Assembly (NCBI GenBank): GCA_024400895.1
Contig: JAKSMA010000024.1
Span: 1-16,303, forward strand
Source of the DNA: Muribaculaceae bacterium
GTDB taxonomy: Bacteria > Bacteroidota > Bacteroidia > Bacteroidales > Muribaculaceae
DNA length: 16,303 nucleotides
Reading direction: 5' to 3'
The translations under genes were made by a program, and so were the position numbers. Shown one piece after another: positions 7,141 to 14,972 of this stretch; the first letter of the stretch is position 1, and every line of letters begins with the position of its first letter. The notes under the pieces were generated by a model. It saw nothing but the letters and a program-made list of their open reading frames with translations. It ran no database searches and had not been told where the DNA came from.

Positions 7141-8397
7141 ATGAACTATATCAAACGAGACATTTATTTGGAGCGACTCATTAATCGCATGCATAACGGT
7201 ATGGTAAAGATTTTGACCGGACCTCGCCGTTCGGGTAAGTCGTGGTTGTTAAGTCGAATTTTTACAGACTATTTATTGGATAATGGAGTGAATGACAGCC
7301 AAATCATTCATATATCTTTTGATATGGATGATGAAGGTAATCAAGCTCAATTACTCGGGTACGATTCTCTTAAAGAATACTTGTACTCGCGTATCACAGA
7401 TGGAGATTTGAAGTATTATGTCATGCTTGATGAAGTGCAAGAGGTAGAAGGATTTGAGCGTATAGTAAATGGTTTGGCGGCGAAGGACAATGTGGATGTT
7501 TATGTAACAGGTAGTAATAGCCATTATCTGAGTAGTGACATAAACACGATTTTTCGTGGCCGTGGCGACGAAGTGCGTGTTTGGCCACTGTCGTTTAAAG
7601 AATTTGTACAAGAGCGAGATGAGACCATTCAAGAATTGTGGCAAGAATATTACACTTTTGGCGGTATGCCCGCCCTTCTGAATCTTCGCACATCGGAGCA
7701 AAAAGTCACCTATTTACAACGGTTATGGAGAAAAGTGTATATTGGAGATGTGATTGAACGAAACCATCTCAGAAACAGTGCTGCATTAGAGGCACTTGCT
7801 GATGTGTTATGTTCTTCTATAGGCTCGCTGACCAATCCAACGCGCATGAGTAACACAATGCAGAGTGTGCTACATGTGAAAGCTACTAGCGAAACAGTGA
7901 CTGCTCATATTGGTCATTTGGTGGATGCCTATCTTTTTGAAGGAGCTCCAAGATATAATATCAAAGGTCGCAAGTATTTTGAGTCAATAAAGAAATACTA
8001 TAGTGTGGATATCGGGTTGCGAAATGCTCGTTTGAATTTTCGACAGCAGGAGATTACTCACATTATGGAAAACGTTATATATAATGAATTGCGCGTTCGT
8101 GGTTTTCTTGTGGATGTGGGAGTGGTAGAACTGCGTGAGCATCGTGATGGAAAGTCGCTTCAAGTTCAGTATGAAGTAGATTTTATAGCAAGTAAGGGAA
8201 TGGAAAAATATTATATTCAGTCGGCTTATCGTCTTGATACAGAAGAAAAACGCAAACAAGAACTGCGTTCATTACAGAAGATTGACGATAGCTTCCATAA
8301 GATTGTGGTCGTTGGCGACGATATCGTTCCCTATACAGATGAACAAGGGATTACTTTCATAGGGGTGTTCTATTTCCTTTTGAAGTGGCAACAATAA
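7141..8397 (+). CDS. AAA_14/DUF4143 family ATPase
   Basis: 418 residues from the chosen start. Walker A GPRRSGKS at 27-34, Walker B YYVMLDE with D97-E98, and a sensor-type VTGSNS at 122-127 form the N-terminal AAA domain. The C-terminal DUF4143 part contains the restriction-endonuclease-like pattern NELRVRGF ... YEVDFI ... YYIQSA, but with no lysine after IQ, so a nuclease activity is not expected. This is one of the very numerous Bacteroidales paralogues that begin with KRDIYL; their biological role is unsettled. It stands alone as a single gene, with two 40-bp palindromes before its promoter and a bidirectional terminator after it. I prefer the ATG at 7141 because relatives begin just before IKRD; the ATG at 7123 would add six residues and leave a leader of only about 10 nt. 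Confidence 0.9.
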   Translation: MNYIKRDIYLERLINRMHNGMVKILTGPRRSGKSWLLSRIFTDYLLDNGVNDSQIIHISFDMDDEGNQAQLLGYDSLKEYLYSRITDGDLKYYVMLDEVQEVEGFERIVNGLAAKDNVDVYVTGSNSHYLSSDINTIFRGRGDEVRVWPLSFKEFVQERDETIQELWQEYYTFGGMPALLNLRTSEQKVTYLQRLWRKVYIGDVIERNHLRNSAALEALADVLCSSIGSLTNPTRMSNTMQSVLHVKATSETVTAHIGHLVDAYLFEGAPRYNIKGRKYFESIKKYYSVDIGLRNARLNFRQQEITHIMENVIYNELRVRGFLVDVGVVELREHRDGKSLQVQYEVDFIASKGMEKYYIQSAYRLDTEEKRKQELRSLQKIDDSFHKIVVVGDDIVPYTDEQGITFIGVFYFLLKWQQ

Positions 8398-8426
8398 GCT
8401 TAAAATAGTCGTTTTTATATATGACA

Positions 8427-8462
8427 AAAAATCCCGGGAGGCTGGTGCCAACCGGGATTTTT
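8427..8462. terminator. Bidirectional intrinsic terminator
   Basis: AAAAATCCCGG (8427-8437) pairs with CCGGGATTTTT (8452-8462), and an inner GGC/GCC stem (8440-8442 with 8447-8449) closes a 4-base loop. The A-run on the left and the T-run on the right give U tails in both directions. It sits between the convergent ATPase gene (stop 8397) and trpS (stop 8483). Confidence 0.9.
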
Positions 8463-8482
8463 GATTGATATTTGATGTGTGA

Positions 8483-9619
<1,137 letters not shown>

Positions 9620-9698
9620 TTATGTGTCAATTTTTTGTTGTTACAAATGTTGTGTGCCAATATTTTTCGCTTTCGCGAGTCTTTGGCGCTTAAGAATG

Positions 9699-9729
9699 CA
9701 AAGTTACAACAAATTCTGCATACATCAAA
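9699..9729 (-). promoter_or_regulatory. Promoter of trpS
   Basis: On the - strand TTTG (9729-9726), 19 bases, then TAACTTTG (9706-9699): a full match to the Bacteroidetes -33/-7 consensus. Transcription would start near 9693, giving a leader of about 80 nt. I saw no T-box or other riboswitch pattern in it. Confidence 0.75.
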
Positions 9730-9740
9730 TTATCGCCAGC

Positions 9741-9820
9741 AAAATGGCGAAAAGTTGCAAAAACAAGCTTGAAATAGAATGGGAAAATGTATGTGCCACT
9801 TCAGAAATCAGACCTATGAG
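9741..9820 (+). repeat. A-rich 33-bp-period repeat, copy A
   Basis: Bases 9741-9765 are identical to 10846-10870, including the core AAAAGTTGCAAAAA (9750-9763). A second, decayed unit starts near 9784 (GGGAAAATGTATGTGCC), and the right end (AGAAATCAGACCTATGAGAAA) resembles the right end of copy B. On the left TCGCCA 9733-9738 pairs with TGGCGA 9745-9750. The copy lies 12 bases upstream of the trpS -33 box. Read on the + strand it could encode MAKSCKN..., as copy B could, but I see no promoter for such a peptide. Confidence 0.7.
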
Positions 9821-9861
9821 AAACAAAATATTGCCATTTGCTCATAATGAACTTTTTGGGA

Positions 9862-10710
9862 TTAAGGCTTGAAATGGTCGAGGCGGTCGCATAGCGTACG
9901 TGATCGTTCAGAATCTATTTTTCTGCAAAACAGAGGCAATGGCTCCACAGCTACAATGGGGCTGAAATCCTCTTCAACGAGAAATTTTGGACCAGGATTT
10001 GCATTCCAGTCCAGATAGCATAGCGAGTAGTCGCCTCGCGATTCGGCAAATGGTGAATTGAAAAGCAGTGTTTGGTAAAACAGTTCCTCTCCACAAATGG
10101 TGTTGCGAAGGTTGTTGAGCAGCAAAGTTGTGAGCGGGCTTTGTTGCATCCATTCCACGAAATCTCGATGAAAGGTGCTGTAGACGGTGCCGCCGTAGAG
10201 AGGGAAATCTGGTATCGCTTGCCCGAGGTGCAATACCTTTTGCAGAAAATAGTAAATTTTGTTGAGGCATTTCATGAACCATTTGCGGCAGTCGTACACC
10301 GACGCTAATGTCTTGTAACGGTACACATCATACCCGTCGCCACCGCGCCAATGTTTGCGAGGGAATTTCTCGGCATTCACATAGTTGGCCCCGCGAGGGT
10401 CCAACATGTCGTCGAAGCGCTCTGGTGGTGTCACGAAATAGTCTTGTCCGGAGCAGATGTGGTAGTAGTCGTAGCCTACTTCATTGTGTGAGAGCATGAG
10501 CATTTTATGAATCACATACAGGTGTTCCCATGCTCCCCAATATATTTTCTTCCACCTGAACACCTTCGCCCGAGGGTCGATGTCGGATGCCGTGAGTTTA
10601 CTTTTCTTATCCAGGTGAACATATATACCCCAGTCGTCGGGCACGCGTGCTAAAAAACGATTAATAGCAGGAGCGTCTTTATAGGCTGTGAGTATGATGC
10701 AATGTGTCAT
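9862..10710 (-). CDS. GT14-like (core-2/I-branching type) glycosyltransferase
   Basis: 282 residues, cytoplasmic, no membrane segment. The pattern MTHCIILTAYKD, VHLDKKS (31-37), YYHICSGQDYFV (82-93), PLYGGTVYSTFHRDFVEWM (170-188) and GEELFYQTLLFNSPF (207-221) is that of the bacterial branch of the beta-1,6-N-acetylglucosaminyltransferase (core-2/I-branching, CAZy GT14) family. These transfer a sugar, usually GlcNAc or xylose, from a nucleotide donor to a surface glycan. Donor and acceptor cannot be told. It is not inside a recognisable polysaccharide cluster: trpS lies downstream on the same strand after 248 bases with its own promoter, and the upstream gene points away. An A-rich repeat like the one before trpS lies about 140-240 bases upstream. 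The start at 10710 (MTHCIILTAY) is the family's usual N-terminus. Confidence 0.87.
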   Translation of the reverse strand: MTHCIILTAYKDAPAINRFLARVPDDWGIYVHLDKKSKLTASDIDPRAKVFRWKKIYWGAWEHLYVIHKMLMLSHNEVGYDYYHICSGQDYFVTPPERFDDMLDPRGANYVNAEKFPRKHWRGGDGYDVYRYKTLASVYDCRKWFMKCLNKIYYFLQKVLHLGQAIPDFPLYGGTVYSTFHRDFVEWMQQSPLTTLLLNNLRNTICGEELFYQTLLFNSPFAESRGDYSLCYLDWNANPGPKFLVEEDFSPIVAVEPLPLFCRKIDSERSRTLCDRLDHFKP

Positions 10711-10778
10711 GAGTTACTTTTAAAATAAAATTGACCTATCTTAATTCTTGTGATAGAAAAGCATATGAGATGCGAATA

Positions 10779-10786
10779 CAAAATTA
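10779..10786 (-). promoter_or_regulatory. Weak -7 box candidate for the glycosyltransferase gene
   Basis: On the - strand TAATTTTG fits TAnnTTTG, 69 bases before the start codon. At 19 bases spacing only TTTT is found for the -33 box, so this is tentative. Confidence 0.35.
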
Positions 10787-10813
10787 CTCAAAAAATATTC
10801 ACAGAAAAAATAG

Positions 10814-10836
10814 GTTGCCGACATATTGTTGGCAAC
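10814..10836. other. 10-bp hairpin with a 3-base loop
   Basis: GTTGCCGACA (10814-10823) pairs with TGTTGGCAAC (10827-10836) through nine Watson-Crick pairs and one G-U, loop TAT. On the - strand it is followed by CTATTTTTTCTG, so it could work as a terminator for leftward transcription before the glycosyltransferase promoter, or as a protein site. No leftward gene that would need it lies upstream. Confidence 0.55.
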
Positions 10837-10845
10837 AATAATCAG

Positions 10846-10953
10846 AAAATGGCGAAAAGTTGCAAAAACATATCAAAAATAGTGGAAAAAAGTTGTAAAA
10901 ACCACTTCGAAACAGTGGAAAAAAGTTGCAAAAAATCTTGTAATACTTTAGAA
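10846..10953 (+). repeat. A-rich 33-bp-period repeat, copy B (three units)
   Basis: The core AAAAGTTGYAAAAA occurs at 10855, 10888 and 10921, an exact 33-bp period; units 1-2 and 2-3 also share GTGGAA before the core. The right end (TAGAAATAAACCAAATGAGGAA) resembles that of copy A. On the + strand the units read as an 11-residue periodic peptide (EKSCKN-like) that opens MAKSCKN at 10849, as copy A does. Without promoter or known homologue I treat this as a DNA repeat. Confidence 0.75.
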
Positions 10954-11115
10954 ATAAACCAAATGAGGAATCCACAGGGCTGTTGTTCTCGGCAATGTCA
11001 ATGTTTCTCGCGACGGCGATGTGCTTTATCTGCCACTTTATATGGCAATGTTTTTTTAGAACGGTCAGACGTGCTTAAGAATGATAGTTTTTGGGACAAA
11101 ATTTTCAAAATACTT
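10954..11115. other. Remainder of the 465-bp gap, no gene called
   Basis: The gap 10711-11175 holds the weak - strand promoter, the hairpin and copy B listed separately. The rest has a GC-richer stretch (about 10976-11048) unlike its A/T-rich flanks. A 27-codon frame at 10995-11078 would give a hydrophobic peptide with a basic tail; another frame reads GNVNVSRDGDV, faintly dockerin-like. A 5-bp hairpin TGCCA/TGGCA (11031-11047) precedes seven T (11051-11057). None of these is strong enough to call a gene or a terminator. Confidence 0.4.
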
Positions 11116-11137
11116 TTTTTATGACAAAAGAAATTGG

Positions 11138-11145
11138 TATCTTTG
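11138..11145 (+). promoter_or_regulatory. Putative -7 box for the nuclease gene
   Basis: TATCTTTG fits TAnnTTTG and lies 30 bases before the start codon at 11176. The place for the -33 box holds only TTTT (11115-11118, spacing 19). Confidence 0.5.
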
Positions 11146-11175
11146 TTTATAAAAATTATTTAAGCGAACATAACA

Positions 11176-12819
11176 ATGGAAAATAAAATATATAGGGTAT
11201 GGGGTGAAGAGGAATACTACAGATTATCTGCATTAAAAGATGATGATGTGTTTCTAAAAGAGCCAATCACAAAAGGTGAACAAAGAAATAGACCCAAAAA
11301 AATATACAATACAAGTATGGCAACATCAGCAGCTGTGTTTGTTTTCCTATGTGTGATTTTGGTGTGTTATTTGTGGTTGTTACCAAAAATAGAGGATGCG
11401 TTTAATAAAGATGTTTTAGTGCATTATATATATCCTATTATCAGTCTTATTGCTATCGCATATTGTATTTATGTTTCAGTGTACTATTCAGAACATGATA
11501 ATATAATTGATTGGTATGAAAATGATTATGACAAAAAGTTTGCGTTTTTAGAATCTCAACGCAAAGAAATAAATAGGAATATACAGTTGCATTTAGCCTG
11601 TAAAAAAATCGAATTAGAAAAAGCAAAAAGAAATTACGAAACAAAGTTGAAAGAAGAGGGTAAACGTCAAGAAAAGGAATATAAAAATAAACTAAAGCGT
11701 AGTGAGTGTTATTTAACATCGAAAAAAGAATTTGAGGAAAAAGATAAACAGCGAGAAAAAGAATTTACGTTTAAAAAGAAGGAATTGAATAAAAAAGTAG
11801 AAATCCAAGAGGAACAATTAAAGCAACAGATGTGGGAGTATCAGGAAAAAATTAAATTATTGACACAAAAGGATGAACTGACAAAATCAAAAAGTCCGTT
11901 TTCGGTTTCAGCCAGTATACGTGCGGATTTAGAACTGAAAGTGTTAGAGAATGCTGAATACTATTTTAGACATAAAAAACACCCTGCAGAATCTTCTGCA
12001 GAAGAAGTGGTTTTGTTGAGAAGGCAATTGATTCCAAAAATAGCATCATTAAAGGAAATGCAATACAAATATGAATATTTATTGAAAGTGTTTCCTGAAC
12101 TAAAAGTATATGTGGAAAATGAAGACCTGTTAACCGAACTCTCAGAGTTTTCTCAATTCTCTGATTTTGAAAAGGATGTAGATCGCGCTAGAGAATATCT
12201 TTCAAGAGAGGAGTGGGAGAATATGCCTGTTGATGAACGAAATCAATTGGCTTTAGATAATTATATGAAACGAAATAAATCAAATTGGGTTGTAGGTGCG
12301 GAGTATGAAATGTACTGTTCCTATATTTTAAGAAAGAAAAAATATAAAGTTCAAGAGTTTGGGATAGAAAAAGGGTTGCAAGACTTAGGCAGAGCCATAA
12401 TAGCTAAAAAGGGTAAGAAAACGTACATTATTCAGTGCAAAAGATGGAGCGCTGACAAACTTATTCATGAAAATGTCATTTGCCAAATCTACGGAAGTAC
12501 ATTGGAATATGTAATTGAACATGGTGAACAAATTGGGAATGTGATTCCAGTCTTGTATACAACCACGGATTTATCGGATATGGCGAAAAGATTTGCAGAA
12601 AAATTGGGGGTGAGAGTGCATGTAGAACCAATGGGAGAGTACCCGATGATAAAATGTAATTATTCTAGCGATGGAGAAATGATATACCATTTACCTTTTG
12701 ACCAACAATATTATAACACCAAGATAGAAAATGGAAAAGACTTTTACGCTTGGACTGTTAAAGAGGCTGTTGAAAAAGGATTTAGAAGGGCATTTAAATG
12801 GACTGGATTAAATAATTAA
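11176..12819 (+). CDS. Membrane-anchored coiled-coil protein with Mrr-like restriction endonuclease domain
   Basis: 547 residues in four parts. Residues 1-48 are polar. Two membrane helices lie at about 49-70 and 83-104. A long Lys/Glu-rich coiled coil covers about 120-235. After a helical linker comes an Mrr_cat/PD-(D/E)XK domain at about 370-485: GAEYEMYCSYIL (374-385), GLQDLGRAIIA (400-410), IIQCKRW with Q420 and K422, then IHENVICQIYGS. The end (491-544, IKCN...IYHLPFDQQYY..T.I...TVKEAVEKGFRRAFKW) is a C-terminal module I remember from Bacteroidales 'restriction endonuclease' proteins. Mrr-type enzymes cut DNA, often modified DNA; no methyltransferase is near. The family's metal-binding aspartate in DLGRD appears to be A407, so activity is uncertain. 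The gene is much more AT-rich than its downstream neighbours (18 G+C in 11641-11700 against 36 in 14221-14280), suggesting transfer. It stops four bases before the importer operon. Confidence 0.85.
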   Translation: MENKIYRVWGEEEYYRLSALKDDDVFLKEPITKGEQRNRPKKIYNTSMATSAAVFVFLCVILVCYLWLLPKIEDAFNKDVLVHYIYPIISLIAIAYCIYVSVYYSEHDNIIDWYENDYDKKFAFLESQRKEINRNIQLHLACKKIELEKAKRNYETKLKEEGKRQEKEYKNKLKRSECYLTSKKEFEEKDKQREKEFTFKKKELNKKVEIQEEQLKQQMWEYQEKIKLLTQKDELTKSKSPFSVSASIRADLELKVLENAEYYFRHKKHPAESSAEEVVLLRRQLIPKIASLKEMQYKYEYLLKVFPELKVYVENEDLLTELSEFSQFSDFEKDVDRAREYLSREEWENMPVDERNQLALDNYMKRNKSNWVVGAEYEMYCSYILRKKKYKVQEFGIEKGLQDLGRAIIAKKGKKTYIIQCKRWSADKLIHENVICQIYGSTLEYVIEHGEQIGNVIPVLYTTTDLSDMAKRFAEKLGVRVHVEPMGEYPMIKCNYSSDGEMIYHLPFDQQYYNTKIENGKDFYAWTVKEAVEKGFRRAFKWTGLNN

Positions 12820-12823
12820 TTAT

Positions 12824-13921
12824 ATGAAATACATTTTTACATACATTCTTCTCGTATTATTGCTCACAGCTTGTGGGGGCAGTGCGAAGAAGGTTGACGC
12901 TGCGGAGAAGCGCCAGGCGCAGTTGCTCACTATGGAGCAGTGCAAAGGCTATGTGAAGGCTACAATACAAGACCCCTGGCACGATGGCAAGGTGCTCCAC
13001 ACCTATCTGCTTGTGCCACGCGACTCGGCGATGCCAAAGGCAATGCCCGAGGGAACTGTGGTGCGTGTGCCCATTCAAAACGCGCTGGTATATAGCGAAG
13101 TGCATACAAGTTTGATGCGCGAGTTGGGCGGCTTTTCAGCTGTGAAGGGCGTGTGTGACGCCAACTTCTATACCGATGCTGATGTGCTCGCAGGCATCAA
13201 GGCAGGAACGATTGCCGATTGTGGTAATTCTATGTCGCCAACCATCGAAAAGGTGATTGCCATGAAGCCAGATGCTATTTTGCTTTCTCCGTATCAAGAT
13301 GCTTCGTATGGACAAATCGAGAAGATGAATATTCCCATTATTGAATGTGCCGACTATTTGGAATACACTCCGCTGGGGCGTGCCGAATGGATGAAATTCT
13401 ATGGTGCATTGTTGGGGAAAACGGCGCAAGCCGACAGCCTTTACGAAGCCGTTGCAAGCCGCTATCGCAGCATAGCAGAAAAGGCCGCGACAGCAAAGAG
13501 CAAGCCTACGGTTATCACTGAAATGGTGATTAGCGGCATTTGGGCTGTGCCAGGCGGCAATAGTTATATGGCGAAAATCATTGCTGATGCCGGCGGCGAC
13601 TATCCTTGGGCTGCCGATAAGAGCACCGGCTCACTGTCACTCGATTTCAATCAAGTGCTGGCAAAAGCGCAAAAGGCCGACTACTGGTTTGTGAAATGGA
13701 CAGGCATCAATACGCTTGCCGACTTGCAGAGCAACTACGACCTCAACAAGAGTTTCGAGGCGTTTAAGCAAAAGAAAGTATGGGCGTGCGACACTGAAAA
13801 GTCGCATTTCTTCGTACGCGTGCCATTCCACCCCGATTTGCTTCTTGGTGAATTTGCCGTAGTGCTCCACCCAGAACTCTTCCCTGATATTAAAAACGAA
13901 TTCTATTACAATCTGAAATAA
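12824..13921 (+). CDS. ABC importer substrate-binding lipoprotein (iron-siderophore/B12 type)
   Basis: 365 residues. The N-terminus is a lipoprotein signal with lipobox LTAC and acylated C17. The body is a FecB/BtuF-like binding protein: an N-terminal lobe (VVRVPIQNALVYSEVHTSLMRELG, then CDANFYT), the typical 'SPTIEKVIAMKPDAILLSPYQ' (about 133-153), and a C-terminal lobe with 'WFVKWTG' and 'KSHFFVRVPFHPDLLLGEFAVVLHPELFP' at the end. It would catch an iron complex or a corrinoid in the periplasm and deliver it to the permease; the ligand cannot be told and no TonB receptor is in the window. It is the first gene of a tight operon (stop overlaps the permease start, TAATG). The start ATG is four bases after the nuclease stop and I see no TAnnTTTG box just before it, so it may be read from the nuclease promoter. 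Confidence 0.9.
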   Translation: MKYIFTYILLVLLLTACGGSAKKVDAAEKRQAQLLTMEQCKGYVKATIQDPWHDGKVLHTYLLVPRDSAMPKAMPEGTVVRVPIQNALVYSEVHTSLMRELGGFSAVKGVCDANFYTDADVLAGIKAGTIADCGNSMSPTIEKVIAMKPDAILLSPYQDASYGQIEKMNIPIIECADYLEYTPLGRAEWMKFYGALLGKTAQADSLYEAVASRYRSIAEKAATAKSKPTVITEMVISGIWAVPGGNSYMAKIIADAGGDYPWAADKSTGSLSLDFNQVLAKAQKADYWFVKWTGINTLADLQSNYDLNKSFEAFKQKKVWACDTEKSHFFVRVPFHPDLLLGEFAVVLHPELFPDIKNEFYYNLK

Positions 13922-14967
13922 TGAGCAATTTATCCTCTCATCGCTTTTCTGCCACAGTAATAGTGCTCATTGCGCTATTTGTACTGTTGGTGGGCGCCTG
14001 TCTGATGTTTGGCTCCGTCGACATTGATGCGTCGTCGGTGATGAGCATTGTGATGGGTAACGATAGCGACAACGAAGCGTGGAACATCATTGTGCGCGAC
14101 ACTCGTATTCCGATGATTCTCACTGCGGCACTCGCTGGTGCGGCGCTTGCCATTTCGGGCCTTCTGCTCCAAACCACCTTCAACAATCCACTCGCAGGGC
14201 CGTCAATCCTGGGTGTGAGCACTGGCGCAGGGCTTGGTGTGGCTGTGGTGATGCTCGCCATGGGGGGCACAATTGGTAAAATGATGGGCGATGTGGCTAT
14301 TGGTGGCTATATCGCTACGCTGGTGGGTGCCTTCATTGGTGCTGGAGCAGTGATGCTTGTGCTTATCGTGTTTTCGTCGATTGTAAAAAGCAGCACGATG
14401 TTGCTCATCATAGGTATGCTGGTCAGCTATTTGGCATCGAGCGTGGTGCAATTGCTCAATTCCGTTGCCACCGAAGAAGGCATACACAGTTATGTGGCTT
14501 GGGGCTTCGGCAATTTTTCAGGCGTTACTGGTGCGCAGATGCCGCTCTATGCATCACTTATTATTGTGGGACTGCTTCTTTCGGTGATGATGGTGAAACC
14601 GCTCAATGCGCTACTCCTCGGCACGCGATATGCCGAAAATTTAGGCATCAACACCCACCGCACCCGCATCGCATTGCTGATGGTTACGGGCTTACTTACT
14701 GCCGTAGTCACAGCCTATTGCGGGCCAATCGGATTTCTCGGCTTGGTGGTGCCTCACATTTCTCGATTGATGTTGTCCACGAGTAATCACAGTCGCCTAA
14801 TTCCTGTCACCATTCTTGCTGGAGCCGACATTGCATTGTTCTGCACTTTGCTCAGTGTGGGAGGTGATCACGGTGTGATTCCAATCAACGCCATCACCCC
14901 AATCATTGGCGTGCCCATCATCCTCTACATTATTTTGAATCGTCGTAAAATCCAATATTTCAACTGA
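13921..14967 (+). CDS. FecCD-family ABC transporter permease
   Basis: 348 residues, strongly hydrophobic with about nine to ten membrane helices. Diagnostic FecCD sequences are GLLLQTTFNNPLAGPSILG with GVSTGAG (about residues 80-105) and GPIGFLGLVVPHISRLM (about 266-282), the latter forming the coupling helix that meets the ATPase. It forms the inner-membrane channel, as a dimer, for the siderophore or cobalamin delivered by the upstream lipoprotein. The start codon shares its A with the stop of that gene (TAATG), and the ATPase gene starts five bases after its stop, so the three are one transcription and assembly unit. The length is normal for the family. Confidence 0.95.
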   Translation: MSNLSSHRFSATVIVLIALFVLLVGACLMFGSVDIDASSVMSIVMGNDSDNEAWNIIVRDTRIPMILTAALAGAALAISGLLLQTTFNNPLAGPSILGVSTGAGLGVAVVMLAMGGTIGKMMGDVAIGGYIATLVGAFIGAGAVMLVLIVFSSIVKSSTMLLIIGMLVSYLASSVVQLLNSVATEEGIHSYVAWGFGNFSGVTGAQMPLYASLIIVGLLLSVMMVKPLNALLLGTRYAENLGINTHRTRIALLMVTGLLTAVVTAYCGPIGFLGLVVPHISRLMLSTSNHSRLIPVTILAGADIALFCTLLSVGGDHGVIPINAITPIIGVPIILYIILNRRKIQYFN

Positions 14968-14972
14968 CACCG

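Noticed and set aside
9816..9845. Inverted repeat ATGAG/CTCAT and CAAA/TTTG as terminator of the glycosyltransferase gene
   Set aside because: The stem needs a 3-base bulge and no T run follows on the - strand, so support is too weak.
10855..10953. 33-bp periodic repeat as a CRISPR array
   Set aside because: The conserved core is only about 14 bases, the intervening 19 bases are themselves similar between units, there are three units, and no cas gene is present.
11031..11057. TGCCA/TGGCA hairpin followed by seven T as a + strand terminator
   Set aside because: The stem is only 5 bp and no + strand gene that needs it is supported upstream.
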